A DNA stretch of 64,000 nt from Caballeronia sp. M1242 (GTDB lineage: Bacteria > Pseudomonadota > Gammaproteobacteria > Burkholderiales > Burkholderiaceae): the NCBI RefSeq assembly GCF_017220215.1, contig NZ_CP071129.1, positions 310,001-374,000 of the forward strand. The letters are read 5' to 3'. This document shows positions 40,633 to 52,151 of this stretch, one piece after another. The notes under the pieces are model-generated. The model worked only from the letters and a program-made list of their open reading frames with translations. It was not told where the DNA came from and made no database searches. The first letter of the stretch is position 1; each line of letters opens with the position of its first letter. The position numbers were made by a program, and so were the translations under genes.

Positions 40633-41202
40633 ATGGAAAGCAGTGTTGGCATCTCGCAAGCCAGTTCGGCCGAGCGATACGGCGCGACGGCGATCGCGTT
40701 TCACTGGCTCATCGCGGTCTTGATCGTGGGCGGGTTCTATCTCGGCTGGATCATGACCGACATTCCCGGCTTCACCCCGACCAAGCTCAAATACTTCTCG
40801 TGGCACAAGTGGATTGGCGTGACCGTGTTCGTGCTCGCGGCGCTGCGGCTCGTGTGGCGCATGACGCATCGCGCACCGGCCATGCCGGTCGGCATGCCGC
40901 GCTGGCAGCAGGGCGCGGCGCACGTCACGCATATTCTGCTCTACGTGCTGATGATCGTGATTCCCGCCTCGGGCTATCTGTACAGCTCGGCGGCGGGCTT
41001 GCAGGTGGTCTATCTCGGCGTGTTGCCGCTACCGACGATCATCGGGCCCGACAAGGCGCTCAAGGCGACGCTGCGCATCGTCCATGTGGCGCTGAACTAC
41101 GGCCTGCTGGTGCTCGTCGCCATGCACGTGCTCGCGGCGCTCAAGCATCATTTCGTCGATCGCGACGGCTTGCTCGGCCGCATGCTGCCGTTTATCAAGT
41201 AA
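40633..41202 (+). CDS. cybB: Cytochrome b561 family membrane protein
   Basis: A 189-residue four-helix cytochrome b. The histidine haem ligands fit: AIAFHWLIAVLI in helix 1, FSWHKWIGVTVF in helix 2, and LRIVHVALNYGLLVLVAMHV near helix 4. It probably transfers electrons from quinol in the inner membrane. Two YceI genes follow, the same grouping as E. coli yceJ-yceI, where the cytochrome precedes a YceI lipid-binding protein. Confidence 0.92.
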   Translation: MESSVGISQASSAERYGATAIAFHWLIAVLIVGGFYLGWIMTDIPGFTPTKLKYFSWHKWIGVTVFVLAALRLVWRMTHRAPAMPVGMPRWQQGAAHVTHILLYVLMIVIPASGYLYSSAAGLQVVYLGVLPLPTIIGPDKALKATLRIVHVALNYGLLVLVAMHVLAALKHHFVDRDGLLGRMLPFIK

Positions 41203-41323
41203 GCGAGGCGCAACGTCCGATTGTTTCCTCGCCGTTGGCAACGCATGTCCGGCTCGTTGTTGGTTCCCGCATGCTTTTGATTTTCAATACCGGTTGCTCG
41301 TCGATACGTCAAAAAAGGCACAC

Positions 41324-41887
41324 ATGAAACTGAAACTCAATGGTTGGATGCTGGCGGCGGTGGCCGCGGCATCGCTCGCCACGGCGGCGGGCGCGCAAGC
41401 GCAAGTGGACATGGCGAAGAGCTCGGTCATCGCCACGTCCAAGCAAATGAACGTGCCCACCGACGGCAAGTTCAACAAGTTCAACGCGCAGATTTCGTTC
41501 GATCCTGCGAAGCCTGCGGCGGGCAGCGCGAACATCACCATCGACACCGGCAGCTACGATCTCGGCGACGACGACTACAACAAGCAGGTGCGCGGCAAGG
41601 AATGGTTCGACAGCGCGACGTATCCGACCGCCACGTTCGTTTCGAGCGCCATTGCGCCGGCGGGCGGCAATCAGTACAAGGTCACCGGCAAGATCACGAT
41701 CAAGGGCAAGTCGCAGACGGTCACGGTGCCCGTCACCATCACGCAGCAGGGCGCGACCGAAACCTTCGATGGCGCGCTGCCGATCAAGCGCACGCAATTC
41801 GACGTGGGCACGGGCGAGTGGAAGGACACGTCGGTGGTCGCGGACGATGTCGTCATCAAGTTTCATATCGTCGCCGCGAAGAAGTAA
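41324..41887 (+). CDS. YceI-family periplasmic protein, copy 1
   Basis: A 187-residue lipocalin-like YceI protein with a signal peptide (MKLKLNGWMLAAVAAASLAT, cleavage near AQAQ-VDM). The barrel has VIATSKQMNVPTDGKFNKFN, GSYDLGDDDYNKQVRGKEWF and SQTVTVPVTIT. YceI proteins bind polyisoprenoid-type lipids. The ATG at 41324 is used. The longer frame upstream is not signal-like. It differs from copy 2 in its N-terminal strand (IATSKQMNVP rather than [10 protein letters not shown]). Confidence 0.88.
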   Translation: MKLKLNGWMLAAVAAASLATAAGAQAQVDMAKSSVIATSKQMNVPTDGKFNKFNAQISFDPAKPAAGSANITIDTGSYDLGDDDYNKQVRGKEWFDSATYPTATFVSSAIAPAGGNQYKVTGKITIKGKSQTVTVPVTITQQGATETFDGALPIKRTQFDVGTGEWKDTSVVADDVVIKFHIVAAKK

Positions 41888-41945
41888 GCGGCGGCCGTTT
41901 CGTTCAACAACCTAGATTCAACGCTCATTCAGTCAGGAGAAGCAC

Positions 41946-42524
41946 TTGAACAAGCTTTCGATGATCGCCGCCGGCATGCTCGCAGCCGGCCTGTCCTTCA
42001 GCGCGATGGCCGCTGACACGTACCAGCTCGACCCGAACCACACGTATCCGAGCTTCGAGGCGGACCACTTCGGCGGCGTGTCGACGTGGCGCGGCAAGTT
42101 CAACAAGAGCAGCGGCACCGTGGTGCTCGACCGCGCGGCAAAGACCGGCACGGTGGACGTGACCATCGACGTAACGTCGATCAACACGGGCAACGCCAAG
42201 CTCGACGAGCATCTGCAAAAGCCCGAGTTCTTCGATGCCGCCAAGTACCCGACGGCCGTGTACAAGGGCACGTCGATCAAGTTCGACGGCGACAAGCCGT
42301 CTGAAGTGGTCGGCACGCTGACGATGCACGGCGTGACCAAGCCGCTGAACCTGAAGATTGAGAGCTTCAAGTGCTTCGTGAACCCGATGATGAAGAAGGA
42401 AGTCTGCGGCACGGAAGCGACGGCGACCTTCGATCGCGGCGACTTCGGCATGGACTACGGCAAGTCGTACGGCTTCAGCTTGAAGACGGTGCTGCATATC
42501 CAGGCTGAAGGCGTGAAGCAGTAA
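41946..42524 (+). CDS. yceI: YceI-family periplasmic protein, copy 2
   Basis: A 192-residue YceI protein that binds isoprenoid quinone-like lipids in the family's known structures. The start is TTG at 41946, supported by AGGAGA 6-7 bases before it and by a good signal peptide ([20 protein letters not shown], cleavage after AMA-AD). The canonical start of mature Yce[21 protein letters not shown], and [18 protein letters not shown] strands are clear. Two Cys (FKCFVN and EVCGTEA) may form a disulfide. It follows copy 1 by 58 bp. Confidence 0.92.
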   Translation: MNKLSMIAAGMLAAGLSFSAMAADTYQLDPNHTYPSFEADHFGGVSTWRGKFNKSSGTVVLDRAAKTGTVDVTIDVTSINTGNAKLDEHLQKPEFFDAAKYPTAVYKGTSIKFDGDKPSEVVGTLTMHGVTKPLNLKIESFKCFVNPMMKKEVCGTEATATFDRGDFGMDYGKSYGFSLKTVLHIQAEGVKQ

Positions 42525-42552
42525 GTTTCGGCGCATCGCGCGAGAGAAACGA

Positions 42553-42585
42553 AAAGGGCCGGTCATCGAGACCGGCCCTTTGCTT
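42553..42585. terminator. Two-way terminator between yceI and secF
   Basis: A perfect 12-bp stem (42553-42564 with 42570-42581), with A run before and T-rich run after, stands between convergent genes. Confidence 0.88.
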
Positions 42586-42603
42586 TTGCGCTGAAAAGAA
42601 GCG

Positions 42604-43554
42604 TTAAACCTGAGCGCCCGCGTTCGGGTCGTTCGGATCGTACTTGTCCTTCTTGTCCTTGATCAGATCTTCACGCTTGACGCCGAACCACATGGCGAGC
42701 GCGGCGGCAACGAACACCGACGAATAGATACCGAACAGAATACCCACGGTCAGCGCGAGCGCGAAGTAGTGCAGCGTCGGACCGCCGAAGAAGAACATCG
42801 AGAGCACCATCATTTCGGTACAGCCGTGCGTGATGATGGTCCGCGACATGGTGCTCGTGATCGCGTGGTTGATGACTTCGATCACCGTCATCTTGCGCTG
42901 CTTGCGGAACGTCTCGCGAATCCGGTCGAAGATAACGACCGACTCGTTCACCGAATAGCCGAGCACCGCGAGAATCGCCGCCAGCACCGAGAGCGAGAAC
43001 TCCCACTGGAAGTAGGCGAAGAAGCCGAGAATGATCACCACGTCGTGCAGGTTCGCGATGATGCCCGCCACCGCGTACTTCCACTCGAAGCGGAACGACA
43101 GGTAGATCACAATGCCGATCACCACGCACGCGAGCGCGGCGAGCCCGTTGGTGACGAGCTCCTTGCCGACCTGCGGCCCGACGAACTCCACGCGCTGCAA
43201 GCTGACTTGCGCGTCGTTCGACTTGAGCGCGCTCATTACCTGATCGCTCTGCTGCGCGGAGGTGAGGCCCTGCTTGAGCGGCAAGCGGATCAGCACGTCG
43301 CGCGAGGTGCCGAAGTTCTGCACTTGCGCGTCGCCGTAACCGAGCTTCGCCATGGTGGCGCGCACCGGTTCGAGCGGCACGGCCTGCGGATACTGCACTT
43401 CGATGACCGTTCCGCCGGTGAACTCGACCGACAGATGCAGCCCGCGATGCACGAGGAAAAAGACAGCCGCGAGGAACGTGATGAGCGAGATCGCGTTGAA
43501 GATCAACGCGCGCTGCATCAGCGGCAAGTCGCGGCGAATGCGGAAGAATTCCAT
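42604..43554 (-). CDS. secF: Protein translocase subunit SecF
   Basis: A 316-residue RND-related membrane protein that works with SecD to drive late steps of protein export with the proton force. Helix 1 is near the N-terminus (ALIFNAISLITFLAAVFFLV), followed by the periplasmic domain with VEFTGGTVIEVQYP. The five-helix bundle contains VLGYSVNESVVIFDRIRE, the conserved SecF motif, and TSMSRTIITHGCTEM. It follows secD by 18 bp on the same strand. Confidence 0.97.
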   Translation of the reverse strand: MEFFRIRRDLPLMQRALIFNAISLITFLAAVFFLVHRGLHLSVEFTGGTVIEVQYPQAVPLEPVRATMAKLGYGDAQVQNFGTSRDVLIRLPLKQGLTSAQQSDQVMSALKSNDAQVSLQRVEFVGPQVGKELVTNGLAALACVVIGIVIYLSFRFEWKYAVAGIIANLHDVVIILGFFAYFQWEFSLSVLAAILAVLGYSVNESVVIFDRIRETFRKQRKMTVIEVINHAITSTMSRTIITHGCTEMMVLSMFFFGGPTLHYFALALTVGILFGIYSSVFVAAALAMWFGVKREDLIKDKKDKYDPNDPNAGAQV

Positions 43555-43572
43555 GTTTCGTTTCTCCGGGGC

Positions 43573-45651
43573 TCAGGGCTTAACGGACTGGCCCGGTTTC
43601 TGTTGATCGATGCCGGGGCCCGAGCGGCGGCGCACGGTCGGCTTGCCGGTGCGCGGGGCCGTCTGAGCGCTCGCGCGCGGCGCGGCGGCGGCGCGCGCCT
43701 TGGCCTTGCTGCGGGCGGCAGGCACGCCTTCCTCGGCGACCGCTTCGTCGCCCTGCTGCGCCGCGAGATATGCCGCAGCGGCCGATTCGGCGCTCGCGCC
43801 TTCCGGACGCCACACTTGGCCGATCGCCAGCGACTTCAGCTTCTTCTTGCCGCCGTACCACAGGTTCACGAGACCGCGCGAGAAGAACACGGCCGAGAAC
43901 ATCGACGTCAGAATGCCGATACAGTGCACGACCGCGAAGCCGCGCACCGGACCCGAGCCGAACGCGAGCAGCGCGAGACCGGCAATCAGCGTGGTGACGT
44001 TCGAATCGAGAATCGTCGCCCAGGCGTGCTTGAAGCCTTCCTGAATCGCGGTCTGCGGCGGCGCGCCGTTGCGCAGTTCTTCGCGGATACGTTCGTTGAT
44101 CAGCACGTTCGCGTCGATCGCCATACCGAGCGCGAGCGCGATAGCGGCAATGCCCGGCAGCGTCAGCGTGGCCTGCAGCATCGAGAGAATCGCGACGAGC
44201 AGCAGCAGGTTCACGGACAGCGAGAGCATCGAGATCAGGCCGAACAGCAGGTAATACACGATCATGAAGACGGCGATCGCGGCGAAACCGTACGTGACCG
44301 AATCGAAGCCCTTCTTGATGTTGTCCGCGCCGAGGCTCGGGCCGACCGTGCGTTCCTCGATGATGTCCATCGGCGCCGCGAGCGAGCCGGCGCGCAGGAG
44401 CAGCGCGAGGTCGGTGGCGGCTTGCGGCGTCGGCTGGCCGGTAATCTGGAAGCGGTCGCCGAGTTCGGACTGGATGGTCGCGACCGTCAGCACTTCGCCC
44501 TTGCCCTTTTCGAACAGCACCATGGCCATCGGCTTGCCGATGTTGTCGCGCGAAACCGCGCCCACCGCGCGCCCGCCGGCCGAATCCAGACGGATGTTCA
44601 CGGACGGGCGCTGATGATCGTCGAAGCCGGCGGACGCGTCGATGATGCGGTCGCCCGTGAAAATCACCTGCTTGCGCAGAAACACGGTGCGGTCGCCTTG
44701 CTTGAACGCCTCGTCGCCGGGAGGAACGGGATCGTTCGGGCCCGAGGCGTATGTGTTCACCGGGTCGGCGAGGCGCGCTTCGAGCGTCGCGGTGCGGCCG
44801 ATGATGTCCTTCGCTTTCGCCGTGTCCTGCACGCCCGGCAGCTCGACCACGATGCGGTCCGCGCCCTGTTGCTGAATCACCGGCTCCGCGACGCCGAGCT
44901 CGTTCACGCGGTTATGCAGCGTCGTGATGTTCTGCTTGAGCGCGCCGTCTTCCACGGTCTTCTGCGTGCCCGCCGAGAACGTGCCGACCACCTGAACGCC
45001 GTCGCCGCTCTGGCGCGTCGTCCATTGCAACTCGGAAACGCCCGTGGAAAGCAGGTTGCGCGCGTTGTCCGCGACCGCCTGATCCGAGAAATTCACGACG
45101 ACCGATTGCCCCACGCGATTCACGCCGCCATCGCGAATGTTGCGATCGCGCAGATAAGTGCGGGCGTCGGCTGCGTCGGAATCGAGCTTCTTGTTCAGCG
45201 CGCCGGCCATGTCCACCTGAAGCAGGAAGTGCACGCCGCCGCGCAAGTCGAGACCGAGGTACATCGGCAGCGCGTGCAGGGCCGTCAGCCAGCGCGGCGA
45301 GGCACTCTGCAGATTCAGCGCGACGATGTATTGCGGATCGGTCGGGTCGCTGTTAAGCGTTTTGGTCAGCAGGTCCTTCACGCGCAACTGCGTGTCGGTG
45401 TCCTTCAGGCGCACGCGAATGTTCGCGTTGGTCTGCGAATTGTCGAACGTGACTTCGTCCGCCGTGATGTGGCTCGCGGCGAGCGCGCCTTCCACATTTG
45501 CGAGCGTGGACGAATCCAGCTTGACGGTCGCCTTGCCGCTCGACACCTGCACGGCGGGCGCTTCGCCGAAGAAATTGGGGAGCGTGTACACGAGACCGAT
45601 GACGAGCGCCACCAGCATCACGACATACTTCCAAAGGGGATAACGATTCAT
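43573..45651 (-). CDS. secD: Protein translocase subunit SecD
   Basis: A 692-residue partner of SecF with an N-terminal membrane helix (YPLWKYVVMLVALVIGLVYT), the periplasmic domain with DLRGGVHFLLQVDM, and a C-terminal helix bundle with AIALALGMAIDANVLINERI. E. coli SecD has 615 residues. The excess is partly a C-terminal tail of about 75 residues that is Ala/Arg/Pro-rich and basic, beginning after LKSLAIGQVWRPEG. Such a tail would lie in the cytoplasm. The order yajC-secD-secF on this strand is the standard one. Confidence 0.96.
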   Translation of the reverse strand: MNRYPLWKYVVMLVALVIGLVYTLPNFFGEAPAVQVSSGKATVKLDSSTLANVEGALAASHITADEVTFDNSQTNANIRVRLKDTDTQLRVKDLLTKTLNSDPTDPQYIVALNLQSASPRWLTALHALPMYLGLDLRGGVHFLLQVDMAGALNKKLDSDAADARTYLRDRNIRDGGVNRVGQSVVVNFSDQAVADNARNLLSTGVSELQWTTRQSGDGVQVVGTFSAGTQKTVEDGALKQNITTLHNRVNELGVAEPVIQQQGADRIVVELPGVQDTAKAKDIIGRTATLEARLADPVNTYASGPNDPVPPGDEAFKQGDRTVFLRKQVIFTGDRIIDASAGFDDHQRPSVNIRLDSAGGRAVGAVSRDNIGKPMAMVLFEKGKGEVLTVATIQSELGDRFQITGQPTPQAATDLALLLRAGSLAAPMDIIEERTVGPSLGADNIKKGFDSVTYGFAAIAVFMIVYYLLFGLISMLSLSVNLLLLVAILSMLQATLTLPGIAAIALALGMAIDANVLINERIREELRNGAPPQTAIQEGFKHAWATILDSNVTTLIAGLALLAFGSGPVRGFAVVHCIGILTSMFSAVFFSRGLVNLWYGGKKKLKSLAIGQVWRPEGASAESAAAAYLAAQQGDEAVAEEGVPAARSKAKARAAAAPRASAQTAPRTGKPTVRRRSGPGIDQQKPGQSVKP

Positions 45652-45782
45652 GGGGATGGCCGAACAGAAAGTTGGCTTCGGGGGAGAGGGCGTCCGGCGT
45701 TATGCGCGACGAGCCGGTTGAGTGACTCGTGTGACTCGGAGGGCTCGGAGCGAGGCCGCGCCGGACGCGAAAGAATCTGGCC

Positions 45783-46112
45783 TTACAGCGACTTGATGGT
45801 GCCCTTGGGGAGAATAGTCGTGACGGAGGCCTTCTGCACGGTGATTTCCGTGCCTTCGGCGATTTCGACGCCGACATACGCTTCCGACACCTTCGTCACC
45901 TTGCCGACGATCCCGCCGTTGGTCACCACTTCGTCGCCCTTGGCCATGGCGGCCAACATGTTGCGATGCTCCTTCTGACGCTTCATCTGCGGACGGATCA
46001 TGATGAAGTACAGCACCGCGAACATCAGGATCAGGGGCAGGAAGCTCATCAGGCTCGATTCCGCGCTGCCCGCGGTGGCGCCTTGTGCAAAGGCATTCGA
46101 AATGAACGACAC
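45783..46112 (-). CDS. yajC: Sec translocase accessory protein YajC
   Basis: A 109-residue single-span protein. The hydrophobic helix (LMSFLPLILMFAVLYFIMIR) precedes RPQMKRQKEHRNMLAAMAKG and a small domain with VVTNGGIVGKVTKV. The GTG at 46112 is preferred. GGAGAG sits about 7 bases before it and residues start SFISNAFAQG. A longer ATG frame from 46160 adds unrelated residues. It binds SecDF. Confidence 0.94.
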   Translation of the reverse strand: MSFISNAFAQGATAGSAESSLMSFLPLILMFAVLYFIMIRPQMKRQKEHRNMLAAMAKGDEVVTNGGIVGKVTKVSEAYVGVEIAEGTEITVQKASVTTILPKGTIKSL

Positions 46113-46244
46113 GTTGGTCTCTCCGTTATACGTCGAAAATACGTCGAAATTGCGATTCAAAAACCGGCTCAGAAATTAGCCCGACATTCTACCACTCGCC
46201 CATGCCGGCAAGACGCCGGAATGCGCTTTGGCATCAAGCCGTTA

Positions 46245-46260
46245 GGCCCGCGCGCGGGCC
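46245..46260. repeat. 16-bp perfect GC palindrome between tgt and yajC
   Basis: GGCCCGCGCGCGGGCC is self-complementary throughout. It lies in the 206-bp gap between tgt and yajC. There is no adjacent T run on the minus strand, so it could be a protein site, a weak end signal or chance in GC-rich DNA. Confidence 0.5.
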
Positions 46261-46318
46261 GTTCGGGCGAGCGTTAGAAAGGTAATTGTAATGCGAGCGG
46301 CGCGACGGCTGGCGGAAG

Positions 46319-48573
<2,255 letters not shown>

Positions 48574-48652
48574 GGCTTGAAGTCGTGCGAACGAAGCTGA
48601 AACAAGGCACCAGCGCCGAACAAACCTCACATTGTACTTGCGAAGAGATTAG

Positions 48653-50851
48653 ATGCCCTTGTCCGACCGTCGCCTGTCATCCCCGGCCGATGCGCTTTCC
48701 AGCGCCGAACCCGGCGCCGCGCTCGCAGCCGCGCCGGCGGCCAAGCGCGCGAAAACCGGCGACGACGCGGCCAAGAAGGCAAAGCCCGTCGTCAAGACCG
48801 CGGACAAGCTCGCGAAGCTCGGCCTCAAGTCGGACATCGACCTCGTGCTGCATCTGCCGATGCGCTACGAGGACGAAACCTCGCTCACGCCGATCGCAGA
48901 ACTGATTCCCGGCGACATCGCGCAGACGGAAGGCATCGTGTTCGACAACGAGATTGCCTATCGGCCGCGAAGGCAGTTGCTCGTCAAGATTCACGACGAC
49001 GCCGGCGACGAACTCACGCTGCGTTTTCTCAACTTCTACGGCTCGCAAGTCAAGCAAATGGCCATCGGCACGCGGCTGCGCGTGCGCGGCGACGTGCGAG
49101 GCGGCTTCTTCGGGCTGGAGATGGTGCATCCGGCGGTGCGCCCGGTCGATGGCGATACGCCGCTGCCGCAGGCGCTCACGCCCGTTTATCCGTCGACGGC
49201 GGGCATCTCGCAGGCGTATCTGCGCAAGGCCATCGACAACGCGCTCACCCGCGTCTCGTTGCCGGAGCTATTGCCGGACCCGGTGGCGCGCGCCCATCTC
49301 GCGCCGCTGAATCTGCCGGGCCTGCTCGACGCGGTGAAGACGCTGCATCATCCGCGCGCGGATTCGGACGAAACCGCGCTCATCGACGGCACGCATCCGG
49401 CGTGGACGCGCATCAAGTTCGAGGAACTGCTCGCGCAACAGCTATCGCTCAAGCGCGCGCACGCCGAGCGCCGCACGCGCGCCGCGCCCGCAATGCCGCG
49501 CCGGACCGTCAGCGATGCCGGTTCCCTCGTCGCGCGTCTGTTGCATGCGCTGCCGTTCAGGCTGACCGGCGCGCAGGAGCGCGTCGTCGCGGAAATCGCG
49601 GGCGAACTGACGCTCGCGCATCCGATGCAGCGTCTGCTTCAGGGCGATGTCGGCAGCGGCAAGACCATCGTCGCGGCGCTCGCGGCGGCGCAGGCCATCG
49701 ACGCCGGTTATCAGGCCGCGCTGATGGCGCCGACCGAAATCCTCGCCGAACAGCACGCGCGCAAGCTGCGCGGCTGGCTGGAGCCGCTCGGCGTGTCGGT
49801 GGCGTGGCTCGCCGGCAGTCTGAAGGCGAAGGAAAAGCGCGCCGCGAGCGAGGCGGCGGCGCTCGGCACGGCGCAACTCGTTATCGGCACGCACGCGATC
49901 ATTCAGGACACGGTGGAATTCGCGCGTCTCGGCCTCGTGATCGTGGACGAGCAGCATCGCTTCGGCGTTGCGCAACGGCTCGCGTTGCGCGCGAAGGCGC
50001 AGAACGCGTCGGATGGCGCGCGCGACTTCCAGCCGCATCAACTGATGATGTCCGCGACGCCCATTCCCCGCACGCTCGCGATGACGTACTACGCCGACCT
50101 CGACGTATCCACCATCGACGAATTGCCGCCGGGCCGCACGCCGATTCTCACCAAAGTCGTGTCGGACGGCCGGCGCGACGAAATCATCGGCCGCGTGCGC
50201 GAGGCGGCGCTGACCGGGCGGCAGGTCTACTGGGTGTGCCCGCTGATCGAGGAAAGCGAGACCTTGCAGTTGCAGACGGCCGTCGAGACGTACGAGACGC
50301 TCGTTGCCGCGCTGCCCGAACTGCGCGTCGGGCTGGTTCACGGGCGGCTCGCGCCTGCCGAGAAAGCCGCGGTCATGGACGCCTTTTCGCGCAACGAAGT
50401 GCAGTTGCTCGTCGCGACCACCGTGATCGAAGTCGGCGTCGACGTCCCGAACGCGTCGCTGATGGTGATCGAGCACGCCGAGCGCTTCGGCCTTGCGCAG
50501 TTGCATCAGTTGCGCGGGCGCGTGGGGCGGGGCAGCGCGGCGTCCGTGTGCGTGCTGATGTATTCGAATCCGCTCTCGCAGACGGCGCGCGCTCGTTTGC
50601 AGACGATGCGCGAAACCACCGACGGCTTCGAGATCGCGCGCCGCGATCTGGAAATACGCGGTCCCGGCGAGTTTTTGGGCGCGCGTCAGTCGGGCGAGGC
50701 CATGCTGCGCTTCGCGAGCCTGGAACAGGACGGCTGGCTGATCGAGCCTGCGCGCGAGGCGGCCCAACAGATGCTCGACGCGTTCCCTGAGGCCGTCGAG
50801 CGGCATCTCGCGCGATGGCTCGGCGCACGCGAGCAGTATCTGAAGGCATAG
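48653..50851 (+). CDS. recG: ATP-dependent DNA helicase RecG
   Basis: A 732-residue helicase that regresses stalled forks. An Ala/Lys-rich N-terminal extension of about 45 residues precedes the wedge/OB domain (FLNFYGSQVKQMAIGTRLRV). Walker A GDVGSGKT is at about residues 331-338, then APTEILAEQHARKL, VIVDEQHRFGV (DEQH at about 431) and MSATPIPRTLAMT. Later motifs include VATTVIEVGVDVPNAS and QLRGRVGRG. OxyR follows in the same direction, as oxyR and recG are also linked in Pseudomonas aeruginosa. Confidence 0.96.
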   Translation: MPLSDRRLSSPADALSSAEPGAALAAAPAAKRAKTGDDAAKKAKPVVKTADKLAKLGLKSDIDLVLHLPMRYEDETSLTPIAELIPGDIAQTEGIVFDNEIAYRPRRQLLVKIHDDAGDELTLRFLNFYGSQVKQMAIGTRLRVRGDVRGGFFGLEMVHPAVRPVDGDTPLPQALTPVYPSTAGISQAYLRKAIDNALTRVSLPELLPDPVARAHLAPLNLPGLLDAVKTLHHPRADSDETALIDGTHPAWTRIKFEELLAQQLSLKRAHAERRTRAAPAMPRRTVSDAGSLVARLLHALPFRLTGAQERVVAEIAGELTLAHPMQRLLQGDVGSGKTIVAALAAAQAIDAGYQAALMAPTEILAEQHARKLRGWLEPLGVSVAWLAGSLKAKEKRAASEAAALGTAQLVIGTHAIIQDTVEFARLGLVIVDEQHRFGVAQRLALRAKAQNASDGARDFQPHQLMMSATPIPRTLAMTYYADLDVSTIDELPPGRTPILTKVVSDGRRDEIIGRVREAALTGRQVYWVCPLIEESETLQLQTAVETYETLVAALPELRVGLVHGRLAPAEKAAVMDAFSRNEVQLLVATTVIEVGVDVPNASLMVIEHAERFGLAQLHQLRGRVGRGSAASVCVLMYSNPLSQTARARLQTMRETTDGFEIARRDLEIRGPGEFLGARQSGEAMLRFASLEQDGWLIEPAREAAQQMLDAFPEAVERHLARWLGAREQYLKA

Positions 50852-50887
50852 GCCGCGAACTTGCCGGCGTTTCGTCGGTCCCTATTT

Positions 50888-50914
50888 GATTCGCGAGTGA
50901 TTCCCGAGTGATTC
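50888..50914 (+). repeat. Three phased GATTC repeats upstream of oxyR
   Basis: GATTC occurs at 50888, 50899 and 50910, exactly 11 bp apart, the last two within CGAGTGATTC direct repeats. The spacing matches one DNA helical turn. It lies about 100 bp before the oxyR start. Confidence 0.55.
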
Positions 50915-51013
50915 GCGGTCATCCGCGCGCGCCGGATATCGACGAGTTGTCGAACCGGCATTCGCGGGTGTATAACTCAAACCTATTGAACCCATGTCTT
51001 CCATTGGTCCCCA

Positions 51014-51973
51014 ATGACGCTCACTGAATTGAAGTACATCGTCGCGGTGGCGCGCGAGCGGCACTTCGGCCGCGCCGCCGAGGCATGCTTCGTCAGCCAG
51101 CCGACGCTGTCGGTGGCAATCAAGAAGCTCGAAGACGAGCTGAACGTGCAGATCTTCGAGCGCGGCACGAGCGAGGTCAGCGTCACGCCGATCGGCGAGC
51201 AGATCGTCACGCAGGCGCAGCGCGTGCTCGAACAGACGCTCGCCATCAAGGAAATCGCCAAGCAGGGCAAGGATCCGCTCGTCGGGCCGCTGCGTCTGGG
51301 CGTCATCTACACCATCGGGCCGTATCTGCTGCCGACGCTCGTCAAGCAGATGATCAAATCCGTCCCGCAGATGCCGCTGATGCTGCAGGAGAACTACACG
51401 CTCAAGCTGATCGAGCTTCTGAAGCAAGGCGAGATCGACGTCGCGATCATGGCGCTGCCGTTTCCCGAAACGGGGCTGATGGTGCGCGCGCTCTACGACG
51501 AGCCGTTCGTCGTCGCGATGCCTTCCGGCCACGCGTGGGAGAACCGCAGCAAGATCGACCCGGACGATCTGAAGCAGGAAACCATGCTGCTGCTCGGCAG
51601 CGGTCATTGCTTCCGCGATCATGTGCTCGGCGTCTGTCCGGAACTGATGCGCTTCTCGCAAAACGCCGACGGCATTCAGAAGACGTTCGAAGGTTCCTCG
51701 CTGGAAACGATCCGGCATATGGTCGCGAGCGGCGTCGGCATCACGGTGCTGCCGCGCATGTCGGTCATGGAAGTGAAGCCGCACGCGCCGGGCATCGACT
51801 CCGGCCTGCTCAGTTACGTTCCGTTCGACGAACCGGTGCCGGACCGGCGCGTGGTCCTCGCTTGGCGAAAGAGTTTCACGCGGATGCCGGCAATCGACGC
51901 CATCTCCGATGCCATCGCCGCTTGCGATTTGCCGGGCGTTAAAAAGCTGGATATGCCGGTGGCGGTGAATTAA
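51014..51973 (+). CDS. oxyR: Hydrogen-peroxide-sensing LysR regulator OxyR
   Basis: A 319-residue LysR protein. The N-terminal HTH has LKYIVAVARERHFGRAAEAC and QPTLSVAIKKLEDELN. The peroxide-reactive cysteines fall at residues 199 (GSGHCF) and 208 (VLGVCPE), the same numbers as in E. coli OxyR, so redox control is expected. It probably controls katA and dps, which lie within 4 kb. A terminator follows at 52000. Confidence 0.95.
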   Translation: MTLTELKYIVAVARERHFGRAAEACFVSQPTLSVAIKKLEDELNVQIFERGTSEVSVTPIGEQIVTQAQRVLEQTLAIKEIAKQGKDPLVGPLRLGVIYTIGPYLLPTLVKQMIKSVPQMPLMLQENYTLKLIELLKQGEIDVAIMALPFPETGLMVRALYDEPFVVAMPSGHAWENRSKIDPDDLKQETMLLLGSGHCFRDHVLGVCPELMRFSQNADGIQKTFEGSSLETIRHMVASGVGITVLPRMSVMEVKPHAPGIDSGLLSYVPFDEPVPDRRVVLAWRKSFTRMPAIDAISDAIAACDLPGVKKLDMPVAVN

Positions 51974-51999
51974 ACCGCTCCGGCTTTGTGATTGATTCG

Positions 52000-52030
52000 A
52001 ACCGCGCTCTCGAAAGAGGCGCGGTTTTTT
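52000..52030 (+). terminator. Intrinsic terminator of oxyR
   Basis: AACCGCGC at 52000-52007 pairs with GCGCGGTT at 52019-52026, with an inner CTC-GAAA-GAG extension, and is followed by a T run. Confidence 0.85.
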
Positions 52031-52151
52031 ATTGCGGCTTTGTAGTTTTTGGTTGCTTTCCACTTTCTCGATAAATATGCACTACGCCGCGCTCTAAAAT
52101 CCCGCTCCCGGCGCGGCACGTCCGCCGCGCAACGTAGGAATCGAGAAACAT

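Noticed and set aside
42769..45978. A 1069-codon open frame on the plus strand
   Set aside because: It is antisense to secF, secD and yajC, is His/Arg-rich and has no motif. GC-rich codon bias leaves long open frames opposite real genes.
50881..50920. A CRISPR-like repeat
   Set aside because: Repeats are only 5-10 bp with no unique spacers of useful length. No cas gene is present anywhere in the window.
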